Of a stretch of 64,000 nt of DNA, positions 7,537-17,144 are shown in pieces. Location: the NCBI RefSeq assembly GCF_042140125.1, contig NZ_CP159473.1. One strand, written 5' to 3'. Within the stretch, counting starts at the first letter, position 1. The number at the start of each line of letters is the position of its first letter. Source of the stretch: Rhodophyticola sp017644125. Its GTDB lineage: Bacteria; Pseudomonadota; Alphaproteobacteria; Rhodobacterales; Rhodobacteraceae. A program made the position numbers and the translations under genes. Under the pieces are notes generated by a model, which ran no database searches, was not told where the DNA came from, and worked only from the letters and a program-made list of their open reading frames with translations.

Positions 7537-9336
7537 TTATTCGCCCAGGGCGATGCCCTCGCGGCGCGGATCGGCACCGCCCTGCAACCCGGTCTCGCCG
7601 ATGGCGATCACATGGATGCCGGAGTTCAGGCCGCGGATACTCACCTCGTATCCCAGATCGGTCAGCGGCCCCTCCATCTCGACGGCGCTGGTGCCTTCTT
7701 CGAGATCATAGGTGCCGAACCGGTTGACCAGATGGGGCATCGCGGCGGCCTGCTGCACATCCATGCCCCAATCCAGATGGGCGATGATGGTCTGCGCCAC
7801 ATAGCCGATGATGCGGCTGCCCCCGGGGGAGCCCACGGCCAGAACCGGTGCGCCGTCGCGCAGCACGATCGTCGGCGCCATCGAGGAGCGGGGGCGCTTG
7901 CCCGGCTCGATCCGGTTGGCGATGGGGCGGCCATCGGCATGGGTCCGGAACGAGAAATCGGTCAGCTCGTTGTTCAGGAGAAACCCGCCCGGCGCCATCA
8001 GGCGCGCGCCGAAGCCGTTTTCGATGGTCGTCGTCATCGACAGCACATTGCCGTCGCCATCGACGATCGAGATGTGGCTGGTCGACGGCAGTTCGAGCGA
8101 CTGGTCATCGGCCCAGAGAAACGCGTGATCCCAGGCGGGCTCTCCCGGGGCCACCTCGGGCAGGGCGTCATCGCCCTCAAGAAGCGTGGCGCGCTCGGCC
8201 AGATAGTTCGGGTCCACCAGCCCCTGCGTCGGCATCGGCACGAAGTCGCTATCGGCCATGTAGCGGCCCCGGTCCGCGAAGGCGAGCCGGGAGGCGTCGC
8301 CGATGATCCGCCATGCCTCGACGCTGTCGGGGCCGAGCGCGGCCAGATCGAAGGCGCTGGCCATGCCCAGGATCTGCCCCACGGTCAGCGCGCCGGAGGA
8401 CGGCGGACCCATGCCGCACACCTCATGCGCGCGGTACGTCACGCAGACCGGGGCGCGTTCGACCACCTCGTAAATCTCCAGATCGCGCAAGGACAGAAGA
8501 CCCGGATTGCCCTCGGCGCTGCGGACGGTGTCGACGATGCCTTCCGCGATCGGACCGGAATAGATGACATCCGCCCCGCCTGCGGCCATCGCGCGAAGCG
8601 TCGTAGCATAGGCGGGGTTCCTCAGCAGCGCGCCCTCGGCCAGCGGGGCGCCATCCGGCAGGAAATAGGCCGCCGTCGCCGGGAAGGTGGAGAGCCGCTC
8701 CGCATCATTGGCGATGGCCCCGGCCAGCCGTGGGGAGACGGCGAACCCGTCTTCGGCATGGCCGATTGCGGCGTCGAAGAGCCCGCCCCAGTTGGCGCGG
8801 CCCCAGCGCCGGTGTGCCTCCTCCATCAGGGCCGGTGTGCCGGGCGTTCCCACCGAGAGGCCGCCCACCACCGCGTCGAAAAAGCCCAGCGGTTCGCCGT
8901 TTTCGTCCTGAAACAGGGTGGGTGTCACGGCCAGTGGTGCTGTTTCGCGCCCGTCGAGGGTTGTGATCTCGCCGGTGGCCGCGTCGTACCAGACCAGAAA
9001 CGCCCCGCCGCCGAGCCCCGAGGATTGCGGCTCCACCAGCCCCAGAACGGCCTGTACGGCAACCATCGCATCAGCGGCGGTGCCCCCGGCGCGCAGCACG
9101 TCGGCCCCGGCCTCCACCGCCAGCGGGTTGGCAGCGGCAAGCATCCAGTTTTCGGCCGTTACAGGCTGGCCCGCATCGCGTGCGGCCATCGCGGCAAGGG
9201 CCGCCTCCGAGAGCGCCATGGCCCCCGCTTCGGTCGCGATCTCCGGTGCGACGGCATCGGCCGCCTGCTGGGCAAGCGCGGAGGCCGTAAAGAGGATCAG
9301 GCCAAGCGCTGTGGCGGAAGGGAGGAGGCGAGGCAT
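7537..9336 (-). CDS. ggt: Gamma-glutamyltransferase
   Basis: 599 aa from ATG 9336, with AAAGG 7-8 bases upstream. The signal peptide is PRLLPSATALGLILFTASALA. It carries SSGLGGGAFLVWYD in the large subunit. The autocatalytic processing site is LPSTSHISIVD, where the threonine before SHISIVD is the N-terminal nucleophile of the small subunit. LTDFSFR and KRPRSSMAPTIV follow further on. The enzyme cleaves gamma-glutamyl bonds of glutathione and its conjugates in the periplasm. It stands alone, converging on the ABC ATPase gene. Length fits the family. Confidence 0.95.
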   Translation of the reverse strand: MPRLLPSATALGLILFTASALAQQAADAVAPEIATEAGAMALSEAALAAMAARDAGQPVTAENWMLAAANPLAVEAGADVLRAGGTAADAMVAVQAVLGLVEPQSSGLGGGAFLVWYDAATGEITTLDGRETAPLAVTPTLFQDENGEPLGFFDAVVGGLSVGTPGTPALMEEAHRRWGRANWGGLFDAAIGHAEDGFAVSPRLAGAIANDAERLSTFPATAAYFLPDGAPLAEGALLRNPAYATTLRAMAAGGADVIYSGPIAEGIVDTVRSAEGNPGLLSLRDLEIYEVVERAPVCVTYRAHEVCGMGPPSSGALTVGQILGMASAFDLAALGPDSVEAWRIIGDASRLAFADRGRYMADSDFVPMPTQGLVDPNYLAERATLLEGDDALPEVAPGEPAWDHAFLWADDQSLELPSTSHISIVDGDGNVLSMTTTIENGFGARLMAPGGFLLNNELTDFSFRTHADGRPIANRIEPGKRPRSSMAPTIVLRDGAPVLAVGSPGGSRIIGYVAQTIIAHLDWGMDVQQAAAMPHLVNRFGTYDLEEGTSAVEMEGPLTDLGYEVSIRGLNSGIHVIAIGETGLQGGADPRREGIALGE

Positions 9337-9659
9337 GGGCGGCACCTTTCATTCTGGGATGATGTGGGGAGAGCCTGCGTCAAACCGCCCCGCAAGGCAA
9401 TGGCGCGCTGGCGGCGGACCCGCGCGGGCCGGTAGTGACGCGGCTCAAGACCGCGCCAGAGACTGACCGGCAGGCCTTTCCGTGACAGGCTGAAAAGAGG
9501 GGGCGGCACAGGCCGCCTGCGGGCGATAGCCGGGTCGCTATGCCTGCGGAGCGTGACAGGTCCGCGTTGCCGGCACTATGGCCTGTCAGCCGGCCCGGAT
9601 CATCGCGGCGCTGTGAAGGATGCGATGGCGTGCAAAGCCCGGGCCGGACAGTACGCAGC
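9337..9659. other. Intergenic region without recognisable gene
   Basis: About 320 bases between ggt and a small membrane-protein gene. It contains the upstream region of ggt and the 3' side of the gene ending at 9660. I see no tRNA, strong terminator or credible reading frame; short open frames here lack ribosome binding sites. Confidence 0.5.
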
Positions 9660-9875
9660 CTAGGTGAGAAAAACGCCGATCACGACCGTCATCAGGCCCA
9701 GCGCGGATGCCAGAACCGCACCCATATTGATCGGCACGACCCGCTGCAGGCGCGCGCGCAGTTCGTCATCGGAAAGGTTGGCCCGCTTTGCGGAGATCGC
9801 CGCGACGATGCAATAGACGATGGCCACAAGCCCCAGAGCCGCAAGACCGGTTCCAATCCAGATCAACACTTCCAT
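9660..9875 (-). CDS. Small membrane protein, two transmembrane segments (71 aa)
   Basis: Two hydrophobic helices (WIGTGLAALGLVAIVYCIVA and VLASALGLMTVVIGVFL) flank a charged loop, SAKRANLSDDELRARLQRV. The charge pattern suggests a cytoplasmic loop. No family is recognised with certainty. It lies back to back with the gapR gene. Confidence 0.65.
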   Translation of the reverse strand: MEVLIWIGTGLAALGLVAIVYCIVAAISAKRANLSDDELRARLQRVVPINMGAVLASALGLMTVVIGVFLT

Positions 9876-10006
9876 GAGGCGTATTTCCTATTCGCTGCGG
9901 GCATTCAGTTTGCGCAATTTCCAGGCACAGGTCCAGCCTCTCTTGCGGGCCCACGGACAGAAGGGTAGAGCTTTTGCCCGATCCTCCAAACGCAAAGGCC
10001 CGTGAC

Positions 10007-10273
10007 ATGATGGACGACAGCGCCCCCCAATCCGACAGCTACCGTGTGACCGCCGACGAGCTGCGGCAGTTCATCGAACGCATCGAGCGGCTGGAGGCGG
10101 AGAAAAAGGATATCGCCGATCAGCAGAAGGAGGTCATGGCCGAGGCCAAGGGGCGTGGCTATGACACCAAGATCCTGCGCAAGGTCGTGGCGCTGCGCAA
10201 ACGCGAGCCCGACGATATCGCCGAGGAAGAGGCGGTTCTGGAAATGTACAAGGAAGCGCTTGGCATGCGCTAG
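10007..10273 (+). CDS. gapR: GapR family DNA-binding protein (DUF2312)
   Basis: 88 aa. The ATG at 10007 (or the next codon, 10010) follows AAAGG by 8 bases. The core is LRQFIERIERLEAEKKDIAD followed by EVMAEAKGRGYDTKILRKV, then ALRKREPDD and an acidic helical tail. This matches GapR, which clamps overtwisted DNA ahead of replication and transcription forks in alphaproteobacteria. Length is as expected. The SGNH hydrolase gene follows after 23 bases and may be co-transcribed. Confidence 0.92.
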   Translation: MMDDSAPQSDSYRVTADELRQFIERIERLEAEKKDIADQQKEVMAEAKGRGYDTKILRKVVALRKREPDDIAEEEAVLEMYKEALGMR

Positions 10274-10296
10274 GCAAGGCCTGCTCCGGGGGATGA

Positions 10297-11022
10297 ATGG
10301 CGCTTGATCTCTTCGCTCGCGTGGCCCTGTTCCCGCTTCTGGCGGGGCAGGCGATCTGGACCCGGAAAAAGGCGTTGAACCTGCCGGAACCCGACGGTCC
10401 GCGCCGCGCGCAGGTGGGGCAGGGGCCAGTATTGCGGATCCTGATCGCGGGGGACAGTTCAGCCGCCGGCGTCGGCGTCGCGACGCAGGATCAGGCGCTG
10501 TCCGGGCAACTGGCCGCGGCGCTTTCCCGCGAGTATCAGGTTCACTGGCATCTGATCGCGAAAACGGGCGCGACCACGCAGGATACGCTGGACCGGCTGG
10601 CGCGGCAGGACCCGGCCCCGCGCCCCTTCGATATCGCGATCGTGGCGCTTGGCGTGAATGACGTGACAAAGCTCGTGCCGCTTCGCAGATGGCTTGCGCG
10701 GCAGGCCGCGTTGGTCGACCTGCTGGAAACACGCTTCGGGGCGCGGCTGATCTATCTCTCCGGTCTGCCGCCGGTGCGGTACTTTCCGCTGTTGCCGCAG
10801 CCGCTCAGATGGGTGCTGGGCCGGCGGGCGGAACGTTTCGATGTCCACATCCGGCGCCTCGCCTCGGCGGATATGCGGACCCGCTACATCCCGCTCAGCT
10901 TCGAGATGGACGCGGCCCTGATGGCGCCGGACGGGTTTCATCCGGGCCCGGATGTCTACGCGAAATGGGCGGAAATCGTCGCCGGACATATCCGGGCGGA
11001 CTGGCCTCCCGACCAGACCTGA
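10297..11022 (+). CDS. SGNH/GDSL-family hydrolase
   Basis: 241 aa with the four SGNH blocks visible: ILIAGDSSAAGVG (nucleophile serine), the glycine in HLIAKTGATTQ, IVALGVNDV (asparagine), and APDGFHPGP (Asp-His pair). The N-terminus carries a short hydrophobic stretch (ARVALFPLLAGQAIW), possibly an anchor. The family covers esterases, lipases and acyl or acetyl hydrolases acting on lipids or sugars; the substrate cannot be told. It follows gapR closely. Confidence 0.85.
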   Translation: MALDLFARVALFPLLAGQAIWTRKKALNLPEPDGPRRAQVGQGPVLRILIAGDSSAAGVGVATQDQALSGQLAAALSREYQVHWHLIAKTGATTQDTLDRLARQDPAPRPFDIAIVALGVNDVTKLVPLRRWLARQAALVDLLETRFGARLIYLSGLPPVRYFPLLPQPLRWVLGRRAERFDVHIRRLASADMRTRYIPLSFEMDAALMAPDGFHPGPDVYAKWAEIVAGHIRADWPPDQT

Positions 11023-11095
11023 AGGCGCGCCAGCGGGCTTTGCGGGGCACTGTCCGGTGTCTGACGGCGCGGGGCCGGTCGCGGGCAGGTCGCGT

Positions 11096-11970
11096 TTACG
11101 GGGTGATATAGGTCAGGTTGGGCATGGCCGCGATGTGATCCATATCCGCCTCGTAATGCGCGGTGATCTCCTCGATCAGATCCTCCGTCCAGCCGGGTGC
11201 GTCGAGTTCCTCCTCCAAGGCCTCTTCCAGAACGAACTTGTCGAGAAATGCCGCCGCGATCCGCCGCTTCTGCATCTCTGTCTGGGGCGGATGCTGCGCC
11301 AGATAGGCCTGCATCCGTTTGAACCCGGCCGGTTCCATGATCTTTTCCAGCAGGTCGTCGACGCCGTCGAGAACCTCCCCCGGGCCAAGCCCCGCCATCT
11401 CGCGCAGGATCTCCCCCAGATCAGCGGCGTATCCTCATTGTTCCAGACCGTGATCGGGCAATCGGGATGTGCGCGGTTCAGCCGTTGCAGCATCTCGGAC
11501 CAGGCGACGCCCCTGGGCTGCACCCCTTCGGTGAACTCGTCGAAATCGTTGAAGCGCGAGGCGTTGAACATCGCCGGGATCAGCGTGGCGGGATCGCGCA
11601 TGGCGATGAAGAACTCCACCTGCGCATCGGGAAAGAGATTGCGCAGCTTGGTCGTCTCCCGTTCGATCATCGGCCAGATCTGTGCCCCCTGAACGACCAG
11701 CCGGTTGATGCAGATGAAGCGCGGATCCGACAGGACGAGCCGGTCGCACCGGTCGCTCTCCGTGATGGCATCCAGCAGCGCATCCTGAACGTCCTTGGAG
11801 GCGGGCGCGCCCTTCAGCGCGCGCGACGCATCGCGGATCACGGCGCGATAGCGCCCGGGCGGCGGTACGACAATTCCGCTCCGGGCCAGTTCGACGCGAT
11901 TTTTCAATAGCGATTGGATCAGTTGATCTTCATCGGTGCATGGCGCGCCGAGGTGATAGACAACCTGCAT
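11096..11970 (-). pseudogene. Frameshifted sulfotransferase-like hypothetical gene
   Basis: Two overlapping frames add up to one protein of about 291 aa. The first runs from ATG 11970 to VWNNEDTPLIWG; the second continues EILREMAGLGPGEV to the stop at 11096. The break lies in a run of five C (plus strand) at 11413-11417; one more C would restore a single frame. The N-terminus (VVYHLGAPCTDEDQLIQSLL) resembles the start of sulfotransferase-like proteins in the HIGxHKTGTTxLQ position, but the P-loop lysine is missing. The fold assignment is therefore inference. Either a recent mutation or a base-calling error in a homopolymer. Confidence 0.7.
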
Positions 11971-12166
11971 TACTGACAAACCCAAACCGCGTTTTTCCGT
12001 TGCGGCCAAACCTATACACGCGCCGGACGTGACGCAAACCCCCTTGCTGACAGGCGATGCTGACGGGCCGCGCCGAAGGGCTGTCTATGGGCCGGGCAAG
12101 GGGAGGCGCGCGCCAGGCCTATGGAAGGCAGGCCGCGACCTCGGGCTGGCCACGGCCTGCGACAGA

Positions 12167-13147
12167 TCACTCGATCGCGCCGACCTCGCGGTAGTAGCGC
12201 GCGGCGCCGGGATGCAGTTGCATCGATCCCAGCTGCTGCACGGCAAAGTCGATATCGATGCCGTCCACCCAAGGGGCATCGCTGCTGATCTGGTCCAGGT
12301 TTTCCCAGAAGGCGCGGGTGATCTGATACACGGTCTCCTCGTCCAGATCGCCGCGCACGCCGATGCCGACGGACGTGTTCATGGAAATCACCGATGTTTC
12401 GTTCAGTTGGTTTTCATAGAGGCCCGGCTCCACCATTTCGATCCAGCGGAAGGTGCCGAGAAAATCGGTGACCGCCTCGCCCTCGGCGCTTTCGGGGCCG
12501 ATGAAGCGGACGGTTTCGGTTTCGGTGAACTGGATGAACTGCTGGCATGGGTCGAGGCAGCCATTCACATACATCTCGATATTGCCATCGAGGAAGGACT
12601 GGAACCCGGTCTGCCAGTTGGCGCTGATCGCCTCGTAATCCTCGCCCACCACAAGGCCGGTCGTGGCTTCGATCCAGCGGCTGGCGGCGTTATACGCACC
12701 GCCGCCCTGGGGGCCCAGAAAGACGGTGGCACCCTCGATATCGTCAAGCGTCTGGATGTCGCTGTCCCCGCGGACCGCGAAGTGGTAGTTGCCGTAAGGA
12801 TACCACATCAGCAGGCGCAGGTTTTCCGCCGCCTGGGGCGCGTCGGCCTCGTTCTGGTACATGGCCCGCCCGCCTTGCAGCAGGGCATAGATTGTGGGCG
12901 AGGTCATGGCGAAATCAAGATTGCCGCGCCCGACCTCCAACTGGTGCAACGTGGCGGCCCCGCCCGCCGCAACCTCGATCGTGATCCCGTCAAGATTGTC
13001 ATTCACGATATTGGCGAACGTGGCCATCGTGATCGCCTGACCAAGGCTGGGGGCGATGGTTGCCATGCGCAGCGTCTGATCCTGTGCCAGTGCCGGCCCG
13101 CCGGCCAACGCCGCCGCCAGAACGGTGGCCTTGATGAAATGGGTCAT
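12167..13147 (-). CDS. TAXI-family TRAP transporter substrate-binding protein
   Basis: 326 aa from ATG 13147, whose ATGA overlaps the permease stop. The signal peptide ends in GGPALA. The mature protein begins QDQTLRMATIAPSLGQAI. GGGAYNAASR and a YVNGCLDPCQQFIQF segment follow. This layout is that of TAXI solute receptors for TRAP transporters. Two cysteines in that last segment could form a disulfide. The gene is third in the unit sulfatase-permease-receptor; the ligand is unknown. It ends 157 bases before the start region of the frameshifted gene. Confidence 0.87.
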   Translation of the reverse strand: MTHFIKATVLAAALAGGPALAQDQTLRMATIAPSLGQAITMATFANIVNDNLDGITIEVAAGGAATLHQLEVGRGNLDFAMTSPTIYALLQGGRAMYQNEADAPQAAENLRLLMWYPYGNYHFAVRGDSDIQTLDDIEGATVFLGPQGGGAYNAASRWIEATTGLVVGEDYEAISANWQTGFQSFLDGNIEMYVNGCLDPCQQFIQFTETETVRFIGPESAEGEAVTDFLGTFRWIEMVEPGLYENQLNETSVISMNTSVGIGVRGDLDEETVYQITRAFWENLDQISSDAPWVDGIDIDFAVQQLGSMQLHPGAARYYREVGAIE

Positions 13148-15261
13148 GTCGTCTCCTCCTGATGATCCGTGGGTCGGGTTTGTGAGTTTCTGATGCGGTG
13201 GATGGCGACAAGTGCCGCGCCAATGGCCGCGGCGGGCGCCGCGATGGCCGCATGGGGCACAAGCACCGCAAATCCGGCGGCGGCACGACAGAGCCGTTCG
13301 ACCGGGGTCAGCCGCGCCGCCTCCTGCCCGGCCAGCGCCGAGGCAAGAAGCCAGAGCGACAGGGTGAAGGCGGCAATGATCCAGGCAAGCGCCGCCCAGG
13401 AAATCTCGGCGGCATCCATCATCGCACGGGAATTGGCGGGCTCCCCGCCGAACCATTCGAACAGCACCTGCAACTTGTAGAGCAATGCCGGGTGGTAGAC
13501 GAAGACGAACGGGATCAGGAACCCCGCGATCCCGATCCGCGCCGCGGCGAACCCGGTCCTGATCGGATCGGCGCCGGCGATGGGTGCGGCGGCAAAGGCG
13601 GCCAGCGCGACAGGCGGCGTGACCGTCGACATGACCGCGAAAAAGACCACGAAAAGATGCAGAGACAGGGGTGGGATTCCCACAGCCTCGATCCCCGAAC
13701 TGAGCGCGATGACGATGATGAAATAGGTGGCGCCCGGCGGCAGGCCCATTCCCAGCACGATGGAGCCGAGCGCCACCACGATCAGCACCACGAAGAGCGG
13801 CCCCGATGCCAGTTGCGCCAGCAGAAGCGAAAGGCGCCCGGCAAAGCCCGACAGCTGGATCAGCCCCACGATCAGCCCGATCGCGGCGACGATCGTCACG
13901 ATCGAGGCCGCCATCCGCCCTGCGGCGACAAAGGCGCGCCAGATCTGTCGGCAGGAGCGGAACCCGGGGAACAGCAACAGCGCCGAGATCAGCGCCGCGG
14001 CAAAGCCGAAGAACCCGGCCTTCGGCACCGAAGGCTGGATGAAGAGAAAGGTCGACAGGACGGCAAGCGGGATGATGAACACCAGACATTGCCAGCGTTC
14101 GCCGGGGTCCAGCCGCGGGCGCGCCTCGGCGGGCAGCGCGCCGATGCCCTGACGCCGCGCCTCGAAATAGACGGTCAGAAAGGTACCGAGATAGTAGAAT
14201 AGCGCCGGCAGGATCGCGGCGACCACGATATAGCGGTATTCAAGCCCGATCTGGCCGGCCACGAAGAAGGCCACGACCCCCATCACCGGCGGCATGACCT
14301 GGCCGCCCGTGGAGGCCGCGGCCTCCACCGCGCCCGCGAAATGAGGCTTGAAGCCCGCCCGTTTGATGACCGGGATGGTCATCGTGCCGGTGGAGACCAC
14401 GTTGGAGACCGCAGCCCCCGAAAGCGTTCCGAACAGGGCCGAACTGGCCACCGCTGAATGCGCGGCGCCACCGACAAATCCGCCGGTCAGCCGGTTGGCG
14501 ATTTTCATCAGCAGATCGCCCGCGCCCGATGCCATGAGAACGGATCCGAAGACGATGAAGATCAGCACACTGCCGGAGACGACCTGCAACGGCTGGCCGA
14601 ACAGCCCCCCGGTCTGCGCCCAGAAATTCTGAACCATGGCCCTGAGGTTCTGGGCGACTGTCGCCTCGGACCCGGCGAGGATACCCGTCCAGTCGGGCAG
14701 CAGGCCCCGGGTGAAGAAATAGATCACCCACAAGATGCAGAAAATCGCGATGAACGCCCCGAAGAGCCGCCAGGTCAGGTACAGCGTGACCGCGATGATC
14801 ACCGGGAAAACGACGAAATCGATCGGCTCCGCCGAGGGCAGCAGCCCGGCATCGGTGGCATGGATCTTGACGATCCACGCCCCGAAACAGCCCGTCGCCA
14901 CGATCGCCATCAGCCGGTGCATCCAGCGCCGGCGGCCCTGGTCGCGTATCGCCAGAAGCGAGATCGCGAAGGCGAAGACGATGGGCAGGCCAAGGATCAG
15001 GCCGGTGGGTTGCAGAAATGTCCGCTCGAACGCGCGATAGCCGCCGCCCAGCCAGTGCTCGCGCAGCAGAACCCGCTGATCGCGGCGGCTCATATCGGCC
15101 CAGCCTTCGGTGGTGCTCTCCACGAACCAGCGCACGAAATCCGAGATCGGGCCGCTGGCCGCATAGGTCAGGATCACCAGAACGAAACCCACTGCAAGCA
15201 GATCGGCGATCCGGTCGTCGGGCCGGGGCCGCACGATACCCCCTGCGGTCAGATCAGTCAT
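13144..15261 (-). CDS. TRAP transporter fused permease (4TM + 12TM), TAXI type
   Basis: 705 aa from ATG 15261, which overlaps the sulfatase stop by 8 bases. The N-terminal third carries the small-subunit (4TM-like) helices plus a long non-membrane segment. The C-terminal two thirds are the DctM-like domain with ASSALFGTLSGAAVSNVVST, GGQVMPPVMGVVAFFVA, VLGMGLPPGATYFI and TPPVALAAFAAAPIAG. These are hallmark motifs of fused TAXI permeases, which use an ion gradient rather than ATP. Tight coupling on both sides indicates a single mRNA for sulfatase, permease and receptor. Confidence 0.92.
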   Translation of the reverse strand: MTDLTAGGIVRPRPDDRIADLLAVGFVLVILTYAASGPISDFVRWFVESTTEGWADMSRRDQRVLLREHWLGGGYRAFERTFLQPTGLILGLPIVFAFAISLLAIRDQGRRRWMHRLMAIVATGCFGAWIVKIHATDAGLLPSAEPIDFVVFPVIIAVTLYLTWRLFGAFIAIFCILWVIYFFTRGLLPDWTGILAGSEATVAQNLRAMVQNFWAQTGGLFGQPLQVVSGSVLIFIVFGSVLMASGAGDLLMKIANRLTGGFVGGAAHSAVASSALFGTLSGAAVSNVVSTGTMTIPVIKRAGFKPHFAGAVEAAASTGGQVMPPVMGVVAFFVAGQIGLEYRYIVVAAILPALFYYLGTFLTVYFEARRQGIGALPAEARPRLDPGERWQCLVFIIPLAVLSTFLFIQPSVPKAGFFGFAAALISALLLFPGFRSCRQIWRAFVAAGRMAASIVTIVAAIGLIVGLIQLSGFAGRLSLLLAQLASGPLFVVLIVVALGSIVLGMGLPPGATYFIIVIALSSGIEAVGIPPLSLHLFVVFFAVMSTVTPPVALAAFAAAPIAGADPIRTGFAAARIGIAGFLIPFVFVYHPALLYKLQVLFEWFGGEPANSRAMMDAAEISWAALAWIIAAFTLSLWLLASALAGQEAARLTPVERLCRAAAGFAVLVPHAAIAAPAAAIGAALVAIHRIRNSQTRPTDHQEETT

Positions 15262-16918
15262 GAGACCCGGTGTCCGCATCCGGCGGCAGATGGATCTGTC
15301 GGGCCGGGCCGCGATAGGTCTCGGTGAGTTCGGGCGGCACTTCCGATCCGTCGAAGAGGAAGGGCAGGATACCCCGGCGCAGGCTTTTGCCGCGCATCGC
15401 CTCCAGATCCGCATCCGATCGGGTGACGCGCTGCGACATGCGCAGGCCCCAGTCCCTCAGATGGCCGTACATATGCGCGATCCGGTCCTCGTGGCCCCCG
15501 GTCTTCGCCAGATCGTGAAACTCCTCGGGGTCGGTTTGCAGGTCGAACAGCATCGGCCGGAATCCGCCCTCGGCATGGATCATCTTCCAGCGGCCGTCGA
15601 AGACCATGAACAACCGCGCGTCCTTCGTGGATGTGACCAGATCCGCCGCGAAGGGCCGCACCGCGTAGTCGTATTCGCTGATCACATATTCCCGCCAGTC
15701 CGGCGTTTCGCCCCGGAGCCACGGCATCAGCGAGCGGCCCTCGATGATGTGCCGCGGCACCTCGCCGCCCGCCGCCTCGACGAATGTGGCCGCCAGATCG
15801 ATCGCCTCGACCAGTGCGTCGCATGTCGTGCCGCGCGTGGCATCTGCCCCGGCGCGCGGGTCACTGACGATCAGCGGAATTTTCACCGACGGGTCGTGGA
15901 ACAGGTCCTTTTCGCCCATCCAGTGGTCGCCCAGATAATCACCGTGATCCGAGGTCAGCACGATCATCGTGTCCGCCATCCGGCCGGTGGCCTCCAGATG
16001 GTCCAGCAGAACGCCGAGCTGATCATCGCATTGCTTGATCAGACCCATATAGGCGGGGATCACTTTCGCGCGGACATCGTCGCGCTGGAAGGCGGTGGAG
16101 ATCTTGCCCTCCAGGAATGCCTTGAAAACCGGGTGCGTGTCGTCCAGCTCGCAGTCGTGCCGTGTCGGGGCGGGTACCTGATTGGGCCCGAACATGTCGT
16201 GGTAGGGGGCCGGCACGATGTAGGGCCAATGCGGCTTGATATAGCTGACATGTGCGCACCATGGCCCGCTGGCCTGATCGATGAAGCCGATCGCCTGCCG
16301 CGTCAGCCACGGTGTCTCGCTGTCCTGTTCGCGGATATTGGCCGGCTTGTCGGCGTTCCGGAACATCCAGCCCGATGCGATCTCGCCATTCTCGACCCCG
16401 GCATTCGCATAGTCGGCCCATGGGTTTTCGCCCGCATAGCCCTTGGATTTCAGATATTCGTTATAAGGGGAGCGGTTTTCGTCATAGAACCCGTCGGGCC
16501 CCTGTCCCCAAAGCCCGTCGTCACGGGTCCAGGCGTCGAACCCGCATTCCGACTGGCGCGCGCCGATGATGCTGTCCGGGTCCAGCCCCAGCCGTGCCAT
16601 CCCCTCCTTGTCTGCGCGCATATGGGTCTTGCCGATCAGCCAGCACTCCATGCCAAGTTTGCGTAGATGGTCGCCCATCGTCATCTCGCCGACGCGGAGC
16701 GGGTAGCCGTTCCACTGCGCCCCGTGGGACGAGGCATAGCGCCCGGTGTAGAAACTCATCCGGGAGGAGCCGCAAATGGGCGACTGGCAATAGGCATTGG
16801 TGAACCGGACGCCGCGCGCCGCGACACGATCGAAATTCGGCGTGTGCAGATGCGGATGGCCCGCGCAGCTCAGATAGTCGAAACGCAACTGGTCGTACAT
16901 GATGAACAGAATGTTCAC
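15254..16918 (-). CDS. Type I sulfatase / phosphonate monoester hydrolase-like enzyme
   Basis: 554 aa from ATG 16918. Alkaline-phosphatase-superfamily sulfatase features: metal site MYDQLR near the N-terminus, PNFDRVAARGVRFTNAYC, the formylglycine region CGSSRMSFYTGRY (Cys49-Gly-Ser-Ser-Arg53), KTHMRADKEG, and TSDHGDYLGDH. It lacks a signal peptide, so it is probably cytoplasmic and acts after uptake. The third position of the CxPxR maturation motif is Ser instead of Pro. The nearest characterised relatives are phosphonate monoester hydrolase and choline-sulfatase-like enzymes; the substrate is open. It heads an operon with a TAXI TRAP transporter, suggesting import of a sulfate or phosphonate ester. 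Confidence 0.88.
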   Translation of the reverse strand: MNILFIMYDQLRFDYLSCAGHPHLHTPNFDRVAARGVRFTNAYCQSPICGSSRMSFYTGRYASSHGAQWNGYPLRVGEMTMGDHLRKLGMECWLIGKTHMRADKEGMARLGLDPDSIIGARQSECGFDAWTRDDGLWGQGPDGFYDENRSPYNEYLKSKGYAGENPWADYANAGVENGEIASGWMFRNADKPANIREQDSETPWLTRQAIGFIDQASGPWCAHVSYIKPHWPYIVPAPYHDMFGPNQVPAPTRHDCELDDTHPVFKAFLEGKISTAFQRDDVRAKVIPAYMGLIKQCDDQLGVLLDHLEATGRMADTMIVLTSDHGDYLGDHWMGEKDLFHDPSVKIPLIVSDPRAGADATRGTTCDALVEAIDLAATFVEAAGGEVPRHIIEGRSLMPWLRGETPDWREYVISEYDYAVRPFAADLVTSTKDARLFMVFDGRWKMIHAEGGFRPMLFDLQTDPEEFHDLAKTGGHEDRIAHMYGHLRDWGLRMSQRVTRSDADLEAMRGKSLRRGILPFLFDGSEVPPELTETYRGPARQIHLPPDADTGSHD

Positions 16919-17144
16919 ATGCAGGTCCTCCCCCTGACTGCTCTCCCCCCGGGGCGGTGTCCCACCCCTGTCGCAGGAAGCCTAGTGCATCCGGCGCGGG
17001 CAGGGCAGGTGCAAAAAAGTTACTGCGATATCTTTTTGGAATACCCCGCCTTGCGGCTGGCGAACTCAGTGTGCGGTGCGGCGGATGAGAGTTTCGGATT
17101 CATCCCCTCTCGGGGTTTGACGGGCAAACCCCTGCCGGGCAACG
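16919..17144. other. Upstream region of the sulfatase operon with an A/T inverted repeat
   Basis: This stretch separates the sulfatase start from the Rhs remnant. It holds an inverted repeat AAAAAG (17014-17019), 12 bases, CTTTTT (17032-17037). That could be an operator for the sulfatase-TRAP operon or a weak hairpin. No reading frame is convincing. Confidence 0.3.

Noticed and set aside
7432..9435. 667-aa plus-strand frame opposite ggt
   Set aside because: Antisense shadow of gamma-glutamyltransferase; composition is Arg/His/Gly-rich and there is no ribosome binding site.
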